NCBI GenBank assembly: GCA_003427395.1
Contig: BFEA01000255.1
Location: 679,157 to 707,339 of the forward strand
Direction of reading: 5' to 3'
Length of the DNA stretch: 28,183 nucleotides
From: Chara braunii
Lineage: Eukaryota; Streptophyta; Charophyceae; Charales; Characeae
Below are positions 27,996-28,183 of the stretch, one piece after another. A program made the translations under genes and the position numbers. Position 1 is the first letter of the stretch; the number at the start of each line of letters is the position of its first letter. The notes below the pieces were generated by a model. That model was not told the origin of the DNA. It searched no databases and saw only the letters and a list, made by a program, of their open reading frames with translations.

Positions 27996-28183
27996 GTTTT
28001 TCGATTCACTGCACCATTGAGTCACCCCTCTTCCCACAGATCAGAGGGGTCCTGCACCTGTCAACAAGGAGGGCATCCGTCAGCGGTCCCGTAGAGGCCC
28101 GGAGGGGGCCTGCTCCGGCGCAATAAAGAAAGCAGCCGCGGACCGATCTCCACTGTTGCCAAGTGAAATGCACCAGCATTACT

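Overview
This is eukaryotic, repeat-dominated DNA with no recognisable single-copy host gene. Nearly everything that can be named is a transposable element, a relic of one, or a simple-sequence repeat. Both LTR elements carry a primer-binding site matching the 3' end of initiator-Met tRNA, one has a chromodomain-like tail on its integrase, and an old LINE is present. This combination is common in the green lineage, so a plant or streptophyte alga is my best guess, but the sequence does not prove it. The window is a draft assembly: it contains 721 Ns, one ambiguous base, and two stretches of Illumina Nextera transposon-end adapter.

Layout. (1) 1-11317: a decayed Ty3/gypsy element, A. It has the 3' end of its 5' LTR, a PBS, gag, protease, RT, RNase H and integrase in three frames with many stops. 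About 2 kb of further open sequence lies downstream of integrase (6499-8595), followed by a noncoding stretch, a gap, and the last ~230 bp of the 3' LTR. (2) 11318-12149 and 20584-21690: two halves of one LINE reverse-transcriptase pseudogene. (3) 12150-20583: a nearly complete Ty3/gypsy element, B, inserted into that LINE. Its two LTRs are each 1049 bp once a 39-bp artefact is removed, it is flanked by CATA, and it has an intact gag and a pol broken by a few lesions. (4) 21600-23500: GAA/AAT repeats, three tRNA-like segments carrying Pol III A and B boxes, a ~170-bp-spaced repeat pair and a poly-A tract. (5) 23750-24620: CAA and CAAA/CAGA arrays, including a 30-bp minisatellite. (6) 24727-25273: a 547-bp non-autonomous hAT-type element with terminal inverted repeats, 8-bp target duplication, repeated GCCGACC subterminal motifs and a G-rich core. 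(7) 25750-26570: an AGCAGT-type hexanucleotide array. (8) 26580-28183: unassigned DNA with a poly-A tract and a short degenerate repeat.

No genes here form a pathway. The gag and pol products of element B would once have acted together in retrotransposition, but B now has lesions in pol. Element A and the LINE are clearly dead. The observations most worth following up are the extra open region downstream of integrase in element A, the LTR-in-LINE nesting, the hAT element, the tRNA-like cluster, and the two adapter artefacts that corrupt the assembly.
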